A DNA stretch of 64,000 bases from Dioscorea cayenensis subsp. rotundata (lineage: Eukaryota > Streptophyta > Magnoliopsida > Dioscoreales > Dioscoreaceae). The stretch is from contig NC_052475.1 of the NCBI RefSeq assembly GCF_009730915.1, positions 24,551,016 to 24,615,015 of the forward strand. The letters are read 5' to 3'. Every line of letters starts with the position of its first letter. The stretch's first letter is position 1. Shown here one piece after another: positions 41,801 to 52,491 of this stretch. Under the pieces are notes generated by a model. That model saw only the letters and a program-made list of their open reading frames with translations. It had not been told where the DNA came from and made no database searches. The translations under genes and the position numbers were made by a program.

Positions 41801-42284
41801 AGGCTTTTTATTTCTGAGCTTTTGAGTCGCTGACTTTCCGGGTACTGATCGTCGCCCAAACGAAAGTCGAGGGGTATTGTGACGTAGAGTGTGCTTTTCC
41901 CCACGTATCAAGCTCCTTAATTAAGATGTTGTGCCTATATAAAAATTGAAATACAAAACATTGTAAGCTAAATCATTTTTAAAAAATTAATGTACAGATA
42001 TATTTTTATTTTTAATAAACTAAAGTTTGGAATTCCTCCGACATCTTTAATAAAAAGTATGACCACGTAAGAATGAAGCCTAAGTAAAGGTACATTAACT
42101 TTAGTCAAAGATAGGGTAGATCTTGAGCACGTGACAGTCACATGATAACAGTGGTTTTTGAGCAATACCATGGGCTATCAAACCTGTTTCACAAAAACCA
42201 CTTCCCCGCTTCCCATCCACGTTAAAACTACACAAAATATCACATCACACTTCACAGAGACCGAGAAGAAGAAGACGAAGAAGA
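38819..42284. other. Spacer between the two microRNA loci, with a LINE relic
   Basis: Very AT-rich. About 178 bases after the first mature miRNA is attcaggtggtgttttt (from 38963), which has a counterpart after the second precursor and may be a shared pri-miRNA splice donor. A minus-oriented LINE 3' end lies at about 40190-40530. A short ATT repeat is at 39888-39905 and TA runs near 40545 and 41025. No protein gene seen. Confidence 0.5.
40190..40530 (-). mobile_element. 5'-truncated LINE 3' end (minus orientation)
   Basis: Read on the minus strand, this ends with gtggtttatccacttcattc, close to the 3' end of the 57-58 kb LINE (gtggtttatccacttttta), and is preceded by a similar T/G-rich 3' UTR (ggtgtttgtttgatggtttt). 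No ORF remains and the target duplication is not clear. It is best read as a short, old insertion. Confidence 0.55.
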
Positions 42285-42455
42285 AGAGGGAAGGGAAGTA
42301 GGAATCTCTATGAGTTGTTGGTATGGGTATTGGATTGGGAAATAGTACTCAAAACTCTGGTGAAGCTTTTAACTAATATGGCTTCTTTGGTTTTTGAAGT
42401 CCTTTCCCAATACCTCCCATGCCAATGATTTATAGTTACTCCTCCCTTTCCCTCT
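42285..42455 (+). ncRNA. MIR482/2118: miR482/miR2118-family precursor, copy 2
   Basis: The base of the stem, agagggaaggga (from 42285), pairs with tccctttccctct ending at 42455, and the upper stem pairs ttggtatgggtattgg with ccaatacctcccatgcc-type sequence on the other arm. The predicted mature RNA is about 42403-42424, starting UUUCCCAAUACCUCCCAU. Its reverse complement contains GGCATGGGAGGTATTGGGAAA in three pieces (GGC ATG GGA, GGT ATT, GGG AAA), again Gly-Met-Gly-Gly-Ile-Gly-Lys. Flanks resemble copy 1 (agagggaagggaag before the star arm, ttcaggtggtattgttt about 170 bases after), so the two loci are tandem paralogues with diverged mature sequences. Confidence 0.82.
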
Positions 42456-43638
42456 GTTTCTCTTAACTAAGCCAAGAATGAGTCTTTCCTTATCTTCTTG
42501 AGCTTCTCTTTGGGTTTAGTTTGGCTTTTATTAGTAAGTTGTTATTGCTACTGTCTCATTATTTCATTATGTTTCTTTCTTAGTCAGGTCAGTTCAGGTG
42601 GTATTGTTTAGAGCATAGATTTTATGGCTTTGAACATGTTTGGTTTTTGTATTTTTGTATGGCAAATGATTGTGTTGATTTCTTGAAGGTATTTGGATAG
42701 TAGCTTTATTAAAATTTAAGCTTAAGAGGGGGTCTAAAATTGGATTAAATTTTGACTATGATTTACTAATTATATTTATAGCTGTCACATTGATATTGTC
42801 AAGTTCTGAAGTTCAAGGAAGAAGATGTGTGTCTCTTCAGCTTCCTAATTGGGTTTCTTCTAATTACAATTCTAATCTGTTTATTTTAACTGGTTAATGG
42901 GGTTGGAAATTCTTGATATTTATTAGATTTCAGTTCTTGATGGTTTCTGTGATAATTTGTGAGGAGTTTTGTTTTTTTAATTTTTCAGAAGGAATTTAGT
43001 AAAGAAAAAGATTGATGAAAGAATTTGAAGTTCTATTTGTGTTGTGTTTAATGAAAATATATATACATGTACATATGTAGAGAATGAGCTGTAGGAATTA
43101 AATCGTCTCTGTTTGTTTTCATGAGTCATGCTGCGGCAAGATACAATGGTTAATGCCTTCACATCAGAATTAAGGCAGAAACAAAAAAACTCAATTGACT
43201 TGAGCTTGGCCCATTCTATTTGGTTTTCATTACCAGCTAATGTCCTCATTATCTCCTTAAACATTTTGAGTCAAAGTCTTACATGTTAGCCCAAGTTGGA
43301 TAATATAAATAAATGAATCACTAATTTATTAGAAAAATTATAAAACAAAATACAGAAGGATAGTGTTTGTCGTAAATTTTTCAATTACACACACACACTA
43401 CGGCCGGGAGAAAAAAACCAAGACACAAACGGTTTAATTTTTATGTTTCTATTAACATATTTTTAAGTTAATTTGATACTGTCTATAAGCTATTTGTAAA
43501 ATCTAAGAGCGGTTCTTATGCTAACTAGAATTAAAAATATATCAAGAAAAAAAGCATCTTAAGGTTGAACTTGACCGTGATTCACTTGGCTCTCTATATT
43601 GATCTTCAAGTTTAGAAGTTCACAGAAACAAGAAGAAA
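42456..43638. other. Downstream part of second microRNA transcript, then spacer
   Basis: Transcript-like T-rich sequence to about 43000, including the shared ttcaggtggt motif at 42593. Open frames on the minus strand (42977-43264) show no family similarity. A short AC run is at 43387-43398. Confidence 0.45.
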
Positions 43639-43917
43639 ATGCAAGTCTCTTCTCTGAACATGAGAGGCCTCCTAATGGGCTTCTTGTCATCATCATTCTC
43701 ATCTCTGTTCATCTTCAAGTGGTTCACGGAGGTGAGAATTCTTGACATTGATAAAATTTCAAGTTTGATAATTTCGTTGATAATTTTTTTTTGATAATTT
43801 TTGAGATTTTTTTTGGTTCGTTTTTTGAAGGAGGAAGGGGGTTTGACCATATGCGTCACCGTCTATGCTTCACCATCTTCGGACAGTTTTGGTGCTTACC
43901 AGGGGAGCGGAACTTGA
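43639..43917 (+). CDS. Candidate short secreted peptide A (two exons)
   Basis: Exons 43639-43731 (donor GTGAGA) and 43831-43917 (after ttttttgaag) join in phase to 59 residues. It begins MQVSSLNMRGLLMGF, and a Ser/Phe/Leu-rich hydrophobic stretch follows; the C-terminal half reads EEGGLTICVTVYASPSSDS and ends AYQGSGT. Layout, intron position and the DNA around the exon end (caagtggttcacggaggt) resemble candidate peptide B 3 kb away (caagtagccaatggaggt). In another frame exon 1 reads LLVIIILISVHLQVVHGG, closer to peptide B, so this copy may be frameshifted and dead. I do not recognise a named peptide family. Confidence 0.35.
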
Positions 43918-44284
43918 GCAAAGATTATTTGAGGTTCCAAGTCTGCATATATATCTATGGTGTTACCCATTAATGAAGTTTGGAGAATTTTTGATAAAAG
44001 TGGATGGAGTTTGGAGAATTTGAAGTTCATATATCTTTAATAAAATAAAAAAAGCATTAGGAGTAAAAGGTTTTAAGACTTGTATATTTCACTGTTCATA
44101 CTTATATATGAAATGAAATGTTTATTTCTTCAGAAATGAAACCACAAGCATTCAGAATTTGGAGATTGTTTCTGTGTAAAATCAACAATAATATATAACC
44201 CCTTTCCTCAAGGATCAATATAACCCCTTTCCTCGATGATCCTTGGTATTTTGAGATTTTTGTTGCTCTTAAACCTACTTTCTT

Positions 44285-45641
44285 AAACATGCAGCTTGAT
44301 TATGAAACTTTTCTGAATTGCTTGTTGACATTCATTGGAATATATCCAGATTGCAATCTATTTTTGGTAATCATATCAATGATAACATCCTAGGCCAGAG
44401 CAATATTAACTTTGAGCAGAGAAATCGCTGGGTCTGGTTCTCCAAATTTAAGGGTACTAAAATTTCGGCAATGATATATTTTTTTTTAATTATAGAAAAG
44501 ATTCTGGTGGTTACTGAGAAGGCTGGGGTAAGATGTGGCATCTTAAAGTTGCCCCTCGTGTTAAACATTTTTTGTGGTTATTGTTTCATAATGCTGTTAA
44601 GACTAATGAGTATCTCTATCGTTTGAATTTGGGCCCGCAAACTATGTGTATGTTTTGCAATTTGATTACTGAGACTGTGGAGCATTTATTTCTTAATTGT
44701 TATAAGTCTCAACAGATTTGGAGCTTCTCAAGCTCGGCTATCAGGAAAACTATTAATCTGTCTGATGGAGTCTCTTCGGGCCTTTGGTTGAATCAAGAGT
44801 TATCTGGTAATGACTTTCATACTCAGTTAGTGATAGCAGCTACTTTGTGGTTTATTTGGAAAGCAAGATGCAACAAAATTTTCAAACTTGAGGATTTAAA
44901 TTGTCAGTTGGTTTCTAATAGGGCAATTAGGCATATCAGGGAGTATTTCTTTGTCTCTTCTCCTCTTTGGAGGAGCAACTTTATTATGAATAATTTCACA
45001 ATTACTGACAGTCCTATTTTGCTTACTGCTTCTGTTCATTCTCCAGACCTTTCCATTGTAGGTCTTGGATTTATAGTTTCATATCACAATTCCAAAATGC
45101 TTTATGCTGGTTGCTGTGGTTGCCCTGCGATCTCTGTCGAGGATGCAGCAGACAAAGCACTCTGTTTTGCTTTGCACGTAATGATCAACTAGAATCTGAA
45201 CATCAATGTCAAGACCATTCTGTCACTCAGTGCAAAACTAATAAAGGCAATTCAACAAGGATCATATTCAGAAGCCTAGAGATTGAACCTGCAGATTCAA
45301 GTCATCAAAGGTCTCCCTGCTGAGATAGGTATCTCCTCCTTGCATTCTGTCCCACCGAGCTGGAATCGGGCCCCCTCTTCTTTAGCTATTCATGGCCTTA
45401 ATCACCATGAAGTGTCCCTGTTTCACCATGGCAGGGAGCTCCCAAAATGGCTGAAGAAAAATCTCAGAAACTTTGGCTTTGCTTGCTAAGTGTTTTCTTC
45501 TTTGTTTAGTTAGTGTGGTTTGGTTTCTTACATCTTTCTATTAGTGATTTATTTGTAATATTGACTGTTTGTAGACTGTTTATTTTGTTATTAATAAAAT
45601 AGTTCTATGACCTAGATCTCTTTCCCTAACTAAATAAATAA

Positions 45642-45695
<54 letters not shown>
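44285..45695 (+). mobile_element. 5'-truncated LINE with AAT-rich tail
   Basis: This is the C-terminal part of a LINE ORF2. The frame NHINDNILGQSNINF leads to zf-RVT at 44533-45192 (HLKVAPRVKHFLWLLFH, CNLITETVEHLFLNC), then an RNase H-like part (VGLGFIVSYHNSKMLYAG, EDAADKALCFALHVMI) stopped at 45192 and frameshifted beyond. The 3' UTR contains attaataaaatag and ends in an AAT microsatellite at 45642-45695, a common form of LINE tail. The element is smaller than and different from the 29.8-kb LINE. A frame break near 44480 also shows decay. Confidence 0.8.
45642..45695. repeat. AAT trinucleotide microsatellite
   Basis: About 17 AAT units at the 3' end of the LINE fragment, probably grown from its tail. 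Confidence 0.9.
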
Positions 45696-46671
45696 CTTTA
45701 TGTGAGATCTACTTAAAATAAATTTCAGTGGCTTATACTAACTTCTCTGAATCATTAAATGATTTAACTATTATTGGTTTTGAGAAAAAAAAAAAAAGTG
45801 AAAAATCAAAGCTACCCAATTCTTCCACATTGCACAAGTCAAATAACAGCCTACAAAACCATGTTCCAGTTTGGCTCTTCCACATTGATGTACTCTTTAA
45901 CTCTTTCATGACCATACAACTGTAAGACCATGGCCATATCTAAATGCCAACTGACCACATGTTATTCATATCTCAGCATTAAAGTACTTCAATATATTTT
46001 AGATACAGTTTCAAATTACTTTCCTTCAGAACTGTTCAAAATAGAAATTAGTTCCCGGTCACTTCAAAAAAGATCTTTATTTAATTGGTAAACTGATTCT
46101 TTGTGTTCAAACATTGCTTTTCAATTCCACAATGTAAGGCGTTTCTTCAACCTCATCCACACAAGTCCACAAATAATATGAAGCAGGTTTCATTAGAAAG
46201 TCTAATGCAGAGAATTAGGAATTGTCTAGAATTAATTGCAGTTGGTAGATAGGCGTTCTTTTCTTGGTTCAATTTTACAATTAACAATAACAAACACAAC
46301 AGCCAACTTAATTAAACATGATTGTATCTATAGACTAATTGAATTAATGAGAGCAATGAAATTAATATTATCTACCATTTTCCTTCTTATATAATCTGGA
46401 GACCAATCTTCTTCTTTACTTTATTAGAGCAACCAACTTATACAAGACTCACAACCATTTATAAATTTGATAATTATGTAGACAGTTGACAATGTCTATT
46501 GTACATATTTCATGATCAAGATAAAATAAAACCACTCAAATTTCTTCTTGACTCATTCAAGCAATCAGTTAAACATGGCAGAGATAATCTTAATATAATA
46601 ATGTTAGCGAGTGTTTGACCCAAGGCCTTTATTTACAACACAAGAATGAAGGTGATCATCATTGGACAAAG
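45696..46671. other. Intergenic, promoter side of candidate peptide B
   Basis: AT-rich, with no gene seen. A short upstream frame of nine codons (MKVIIIGQR) begins at 46646 and overlaps the start of peptide B. Confidence 0.4.
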
Positions 46672-46931
46672 ATGAAGTTCTCTTCTCTCATTCAGTCTCT
46701 CCTTCTCATGTTTATCTTGTTGTGCTTCCTCATCCTTGAGTTCCAAGTAGCCAATGGAGGTCTAATTCATTCTTATATATTTTGGTAAGAGTTTTGACAT
46801 CTTATCACATGTAATGGTTTCTCAAATCCTGAAAAATGTCTGCAGGTAGGATGGAGAGGATACTGGGTGGTCGCATTGGGGAACAGCCTCCTTCTCCTCA
46901 GGGAAAAGATGGAATACATAACAACGACTGA
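46672..46931 (+). CDS. Candidate short secreted peptide B, weakly CLE-like C-terminus
   Basis: Exon 1 from the ATG at 46672 encodes a textbook signal peptide (MKFSSLIQSLLLMFILLCFL then ILEFQVANGG). The best donor is GTAAGA at 46785 with acceptor before 46850, giving 64 residues; donor 46760 with acceptor before 46846 gives 57. Both keep the same C-terminus, MERILGGRIGEQPPSP then QGKDGIHNND. The end PPSPQGKDGIHN lines up with the 12-residue CLE hormone motif at Pro4, Gly6, His11 and Asn12, but lacks Pro7 and Pro9, so the family call is tentative; an IDA-like reading is also possible. Such peptides are cut from the precursor and bind receptor kinases at the cell surface. Confidence 0.4.
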
Positions 46932-47500
46932 GAGCTGTTTAGTATGATTCAAATTCATGCAACCTGATCCCTTAACAAAAAGAAAGAGTTATATGTTTAA
47001 ATGACAATTCCAAATTGCAGCTTGTTATTTTTGATCCATTTTGTTGATATCTGAGTAATTTGCTCTGTTCTATTGACCAGATCATTGTTTTTTATCAACC
47101 TTATATAAATAAATAAATAAATCAATCAAAATAATATGCTCTGTTTGGAATCTAACTTGCTGGGAGAAAATATTTCTCTTGAAATTTAATCCTTGATATC
47201 TTGTACTTGATATTGGAAACGCAGGGAGAATTCTTTGTGAATTAGGCATGGTATTATAATTCAAGTGCTTGCAACCTGATCTCTGAAGTACAGCAGCGAT
47301 TATCTCTTTTTTAAGCTATTAAGCTATTTTTTGCTCATGTTATTTTTTTCTTAAAGGATATGATTTATCTGGAGGATCAGCGGCCAAGTTGACCGCATGA
47401 AGGATGGCATTCTTTTTGCGTGGTTATATCTTATTGTCTCTGTATTTGGACCGATATGCAGTTCTTTTTATTCTCTTGTAATGTACTTTTATTTTATTTT
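46932..47500. repeat. Duplicated non-coding block, copy 1
   Basis: The block starts agtatgattcaaattcatgc and contains gatccattttgttgatatct, tgctctgtttggaatctaac and tacagcagcgattatctc in order. The same order of diverged motifs occurs at 55620-56240, and parts at 54720-55060. No coding frame is preserved. The block may be the flank of an old receptor kinase or peptide duplication, or an unnamed repeat. Confidence 0.6.
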
Positions 47501-48420
47501 ATTTCATTTTATTATAAAAATGACAAATATTATACTATATATAATTATAATGATTTACTAATTATGTTGGCTTAACAAATCCTATGGATTTAGGATGTGA
47601 GTTGAGTTAATACACATGATAATGGAGCTCTGCTCTAAACATCCAAAATAATATATCCATAAGTACAACTTCACAATAGTAAATCTCCGGTTTCTAACCT
47701 TAAAAAAGTAAAAAATACGACATTTTCTTTAAATGATCTAATAAACAGTGGATAAATTATAGTATTTTTATAGTATTTTTGGATACAACACATGGATTTA
47801 ATTTTGCGTCACTCATCCCATTCAAGTGATTTACCACGGGACAATTTAATAATGGTCAATGTTTTTATCCTTTTATCTAATGCATGAGATTTGTTGTTAA
47901 TATAAAAATAATTAATTTATTTTAACAAAATGTGATGAAAAATCGCATCAATGATAAGTTGATATATATATATATATACATAATTGACTTAGAAGTCATC
48001 ATAGACTTAATTTGCAAGGAACACTTATGTGCGAAAATGAAGTGAGAAAATGGCTTAAGTGGTCACCTAGTTTGGCTGACTAAAAGTCATCAGACGTAAT
48101 TTTTGATGGGACGATTAATGCATTAGCCATTGCCACACAAGTACCAATCATCACTTGCAGAAGGCAAATTTCCTAGAAACCTCAGTAATGACCGACTCTT
48201 TATCTGTTGCGTGTGTGGAAAAAACACGGTATTAGTGGGACCATTCATTCAACACTCAGTATCAATATCACAATATCTACCAATGGAACAATGAATAGGT
48301 ATTGCAAAAACAATATACAACTAATCTTATAAAAATAAAATAAAAGACATTAATTTAATGTGGTTCCATTAAAAACAATTCTACATCCACGGGAGAACAA
48401 TACGCTTTAAAATCTCTTTG
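47501..48420. other. Intergenic, no gene seen
   Basis: AT-rich with a TA run at about 47962-47978. No ORF with recognisable similarity and no clear element ends. Confidence 0.45.
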
Positions 48421-49665
48421 CTTTGAAATCTCATGCTGATCTTTCTATTCTTGACGTTCCCTTCTCTGTGGAGGAGATAAAAGAGGCGGTTTTCGAGTTG
48501 GGAGCCAATAAAGCGCCGAGTCCAGACGACTTCCCTATCCGTTTCTTCCAACGTTTTTGGGATATTGTCCAAACGGAACTAGTAATCTTGTGTGAGGACT
48601 TCTACTTTGGAAGAGCCAACATTGAACGCATCAACTGGGCTTGCATTTCGCTAATTCCTAAGGTTGAGTGTCCAGAAGCGCCCTCTGACTACAAGCCGAT
48701 TAGTTTGATCAACTCTACCCTTAAGATCATCTCTAAACTATTAGCTTCCAGGCTAAGTAAGGTCATCGATCATCTGGTTGATAACTCGCAGTCGACCTTT
48801 ATTAAGGGTAGATGTATTGTCGACAACATTGTTACGGCTGAAGAGTTGTCTTTAGCATGCACAATCGTAGGCTCCCAGGCCATATTCTCAAGGTGGATTT
48901 TTCTAAGGTGTTCGATTCCGTGGATTGGGATTTCCTCTTTGATCTGTTAGAGGCTAGAGGGTTTGGTAGGCGTTGGGTCGGCTGGATGCAGTCCCTCCTC
49001 TTTTCCTCAAAGGCCAACATTCTGGTTAATGGCTCGCTTAGTGGCTATGTGCGTTATCGCCGAGGACTGAGACAGGGGGATCCTCTTTCTCCGTTGCTCT
49101 TAGTCCTTGTTACGGATGTGTTGGGGACGATGTTCTCTCACGCATTATGCTCCAGGGTGCTGATCGGTGTCCCTCTGGGCAATCAGGGGCCGATGTGCAA
49201 TTTGCATTATGTTGATGACTTACTCGTTCTGACTACCGGGGTTTGGAGGAATTACGCATTATTAATCTGATACTGTATCTCTTTGAAGGAATGTCAGGCC
49301 TGGAAACCAACTTCTCTAAAACTTGCCTTTTTTCTACTCGGTTATACCAACTTCCAAATATTTCTGAGGCCCAGACCCTGTGTTGCGCGATTGATCGCCT
49401 CCCGGTCACCTATTTGGGTATCCCCATTTCTGAGGTCCAGGGACGGCTGTCCTCCTGGAAATCTCGTCAATTGTCCATTGGGGGTAGACTTACCCTCTTG
49501 AACTCGGTTTTATCTGCTAGCCCTACGTATTGGATGTCTATTTTTTGACTCCCGAGCTGGGTTAAAGAGATCGATAGGATTCGGAGGGATTTTTTGTGGA
49601 TGGGGCCGGACATTGAAAAACCTAAATGCCGCCTGGTGGGTTGGAAGATTATTTGTCGGCCATAG
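48421..49665 (+). pseudogene. LINE reverse transcriptase fragment of a second family
   Basis: The fragment covers the reverse transcriptase only: FSVEEIKEAVFELGANKAPS, NWACISLIPKVECPEAPSDY, KPISLINSTLKIISKLLASR, then a frameshift near 48880 to KVDFSKVFDSVDWDFLF, GLRQGDPLSPLLLVLVTDV and the active-site block HYVDDLLVLT. A second frame change near 49250 leads to MSGLETNFSKTCLFSTR and LPVTYLGIPIS, and a stop at 49546 precedes WVKEIDRIRRDFLWMGPD. YVDD instead of the FADD of the 29.8-kb LINE shows a separate lineage. Endonuclease, zf-RVT and ends are missing. Confidence 0.85.
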
Positions 49666-50049
49666 GAACTATATCATGAAAAATAATAAGGGTACCAGAA
49701 TAAAAAAAAAAGGCATAAAACTATAAGAGGGTTACCAAGCTTTAAAAACTAGACTTATCTCAAAAACAAGGGTTTTACTTTATTTTAATAAGATCAAGTA
49801 AGAACAAAAGCTCTTCTCTACACTTTCATTTTTTCCATTATCTAAATACAAGAGAACTTACTATCTGTATCTTTTCTGTCATTACATAATATTCAACAAA
49901 CATAACATTATATAAATAATAGAGTAATTTAGACAGTTGGATTAAAACAGATCAAGATTTAGTTTCATCCCAAAGATATCAAACCAATATTTAACATTAT
50001 TTTGAAACTTTCTGTTGGTTCATAAGCATTAATATAACTTTATCTTGAG
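49666..50049. other. Intergenic, no gene seen
   Basis: AT-rich DNA between the LINE fragment and the kinase relic; an A run lies near 49702-49711. Nothing else supported. Confidence 0.4.
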
Positions 50050-50300
50050 AAACTTCAGCAAAAATGACAACTGGTGGACTGAATTGGAATCATGACCATG
50101 TTGCAAGCAAGATGTTTGGAAATTCCAAGTACGACAAGCATTACATGTATAGTGTTCCCCATATAACATTGGTGAAACATGTACATTAGTTTTTGATATT
50201 GGTGTTGTGATCAGTAATACTGAGAGTAAGTTATGCATGATAAATTGTGGTACATTCAGACGGAACGTTAGTCTATTATTAACATCAAGCATGAAATTTT
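50050..50300 (+). pseudogene. Decayed LRK10-like kinase C-lobe relic
   Basis: The run aagttatgcatgat (50228-50241) and its context (agtaatactgag before, gtacattcagacgg after) match the two kinase genes to the right (agtgattctgagaagaagttatgcatgat, gtgcattcagatg). The translation pieces VISNTESKLCMI, MTTGGLNWN and LVKHVH align in order with the C-lobe of those kinases ([27 protein letters not shown]). Stops and frame changes are many. It shows that the cluster once had a third member 5' of the present ones. Confidence 0.6.
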
Positions 50301-51544
50301 ACATAGCATAACGATTAGAAAGGAAATTCGTGATCTGAATTACATGGAATCATATGCAGCGTGGTCCTGGAATCAATTATAATTAACAGCTAATTTTGAC
50401 TATTAATAATTTGTGAATAGATGGATGAACACATCTTAAAAATATGTGGCCACGGAGTTAAATATAGCCAGTGCAAAGAAGCTTAAAATACCAGTCATTC
50501 ATCATAGTCCTTTATCCCGGATAATTAATGCAGCCATGGCCTGTGTCATAGCAACTACTGTAGTAAGTCTGCTTTCATTCTTCATCCTCCTCATCTACTT
50601 TTCTTTTCTTTTCGCCGAGAAGACAGTGGAACAATGCTTTTCTTCTTGTGGAAATATCACCACTATGCCCCCAATGAGTCTAAAAGGCAGTACTTCCAAC
50701 TGCATGAATCCCGGTCAACAAAAGTTTGAGCTCACCTGCGACAGCAGCAACCGTGCCATTTTGAATCTGTTCTCCTCTGATTATTATGTCACCAACATCT
50801 CGCACTTTCCCTCTTCTTTCAGTCATGCGGGAGGCCCTGTCTTTGAAATGAAGGTTATTGATGTCAGCATGGCAAACCACAGCTGCAGGCTTCCACTTCA
50901 TTCTCTGCCAGCCAGCAAGGTCATGAGACCTGATTTCCCTTATAATTACTTCGCATCATATCCTGGTAATAAATGGGTTAGTTTTGTGAATTGCTCAAAC
51001 GAGGTGAAGAACAACAACATCTACAAGCCTGTGCCTTGCTTGAGAAATACTGATAACAATAGTTTCATCTATGTTATTGCTAGCAAAGAAGCATATAGAG
51101 TTGGAAATCTTGTCAAATCCTGCAGCTTTCTTTCCATGACTGCCGTGAGTTATGATGCTGCTACAATCGACTCAGGAACTGACATATTTAAGCTTCTTGC
51201 CCAGGGGTTCACCCTTGGTTCCCTTAGTTTCCTTGGTTCTCTTAGCAGGCAATTTTTGTTAGGAGAGGTTCCTTCTATGTTGCTGTGGATGTTCTCACTT
51301 CTAGCAGGTATGGAATACAACATATATATTTGAGCGTCATTTAGCTGTTCCTTTTACTAGTTTGTATGTATTAAAAAATCTTACTCTTTACTGGGGAAAA
51401 TATTAGAGATAATAATCTCATTTAACCAAATAAATACAGATATGAATATCTAGCTTGTGTTCTTGTCAACTCATAAATGAATTACTGAGACACAACAAGC
51501 CATTGGGATATAAAGTAGTGATGGGTAGGGCGCAAGGTTGAATC

Positions 51545-52491
51545 TCTGTGCTTAGAGGTGCAAACTGGGCCGTGCCGGCCCGAGCCCGGCACGGCCCAGC
51601 ACGAGTTGGGCCGTGCCTGGCCTGGCACGGCCAGCTACAGTGCCAGGCCAGGCTGGCACGGCCCATATCTCTGGGCCGTGCCAGGCCACACTTTGGTGGC
51701 CCGCGGGCCGGCACGGCCCGCCAGTTTTTTTTTATTTTTTTGTATTTGTTTCCCCAACTAATTTAAATATTAGAAAATGACATTTGTAGCCCCTTTAACA
51801 ACTATAAAACGGCTAGTTTTTAAGGCTATTTTAGACTTTAAAATATAATTAATCAAATGAAGTTTGAAGTTTGTAATTTTCTAAATTGTTTTCGAAGTTT
51901 GTAATTTTCTAAATTGTTTCGAAGTTTGTAATTTTCTAAGTTGTCCTCATAGTTTTTAAATAAATGGCAATTTTTTTCCTATATCTATTTGTAATTTATT
52001 TTTAGTTTATCTCTATTTTTTCTATGTAATTTTATTTTCTAATATTATGTTAAATTTAAAAAAGTTTATCTTTTTTGTATTCATGTAAATTAAAATTTTT
52101 TGCATATTTTTTAATTATTTTTTCTATAGTCTTTATGTGTTGTATATTTTTTACAATCAAGAAACTTATATTTTATGATATTTAGATTTTTTTAAAAAAA
52201 AATTCCATATTTTTAGTATTTTTAAAGTATTTTTTACAATTTTTACAATATTTTTAAAGAATTTAAATAATTTAATATTAAAAAAGCGGGCCGGCCAGGC
52301 CCGGCACGGCCCAGCCCAGCTGGCCTGGGCCGTGCCCTGGGCTGGGCCGACCCCCCTTGTACGGTGGGCCGTGCCGGCCCGGCACGATTGCAAGCCGGGC
52401 CGGGCTGGCCCGAGCACGTACAGTGCTCGGGCCGCACCGTGCCCGGGCCGTGCCGGGCCGGGCCGGCCCATCTTGCACCTCTATCTGTGCT
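51545..52491. mobile_element. Non-autonomous hAT-type element with 8-bp target duplication
   Basis: The 8-bp repeat tctgtgct flanks the element at 51545-51552 and 52484-52491. The 931-bp body (51553-52483) begins tagaggtgcaaactgggcc and ends ggcccatcttgcacctcta, giving inverted ends. About 165 bases at each end are extremely GC-rich arrays of ggccgtgcc-like units (gggccgtgccggcccg), able to form strong hairpins and rich in CG and CHG sites, while the core is AT-rich and has three copies of a 27-bp unit (gaagtttgtaattttctaa) at about 51866-51945. No transposase. GC-rich subterminal ends after a short tagaggtgcaaa-type terminus are typical of plant hAT elements. Confidence 0.88.

Noticed and set aside
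42977..43264. 95-codon minus-strand frame in the second microRNA transcript region
   Set aside because: No similarity recognised; one chance frame in AT-rich DNA.
50446..50535. Upstream extension of the receptor kinase pseudogene frame
   Set aside because: It starts with GTG, and the first in-frame ATG (50536) gives a proper signal peptide.
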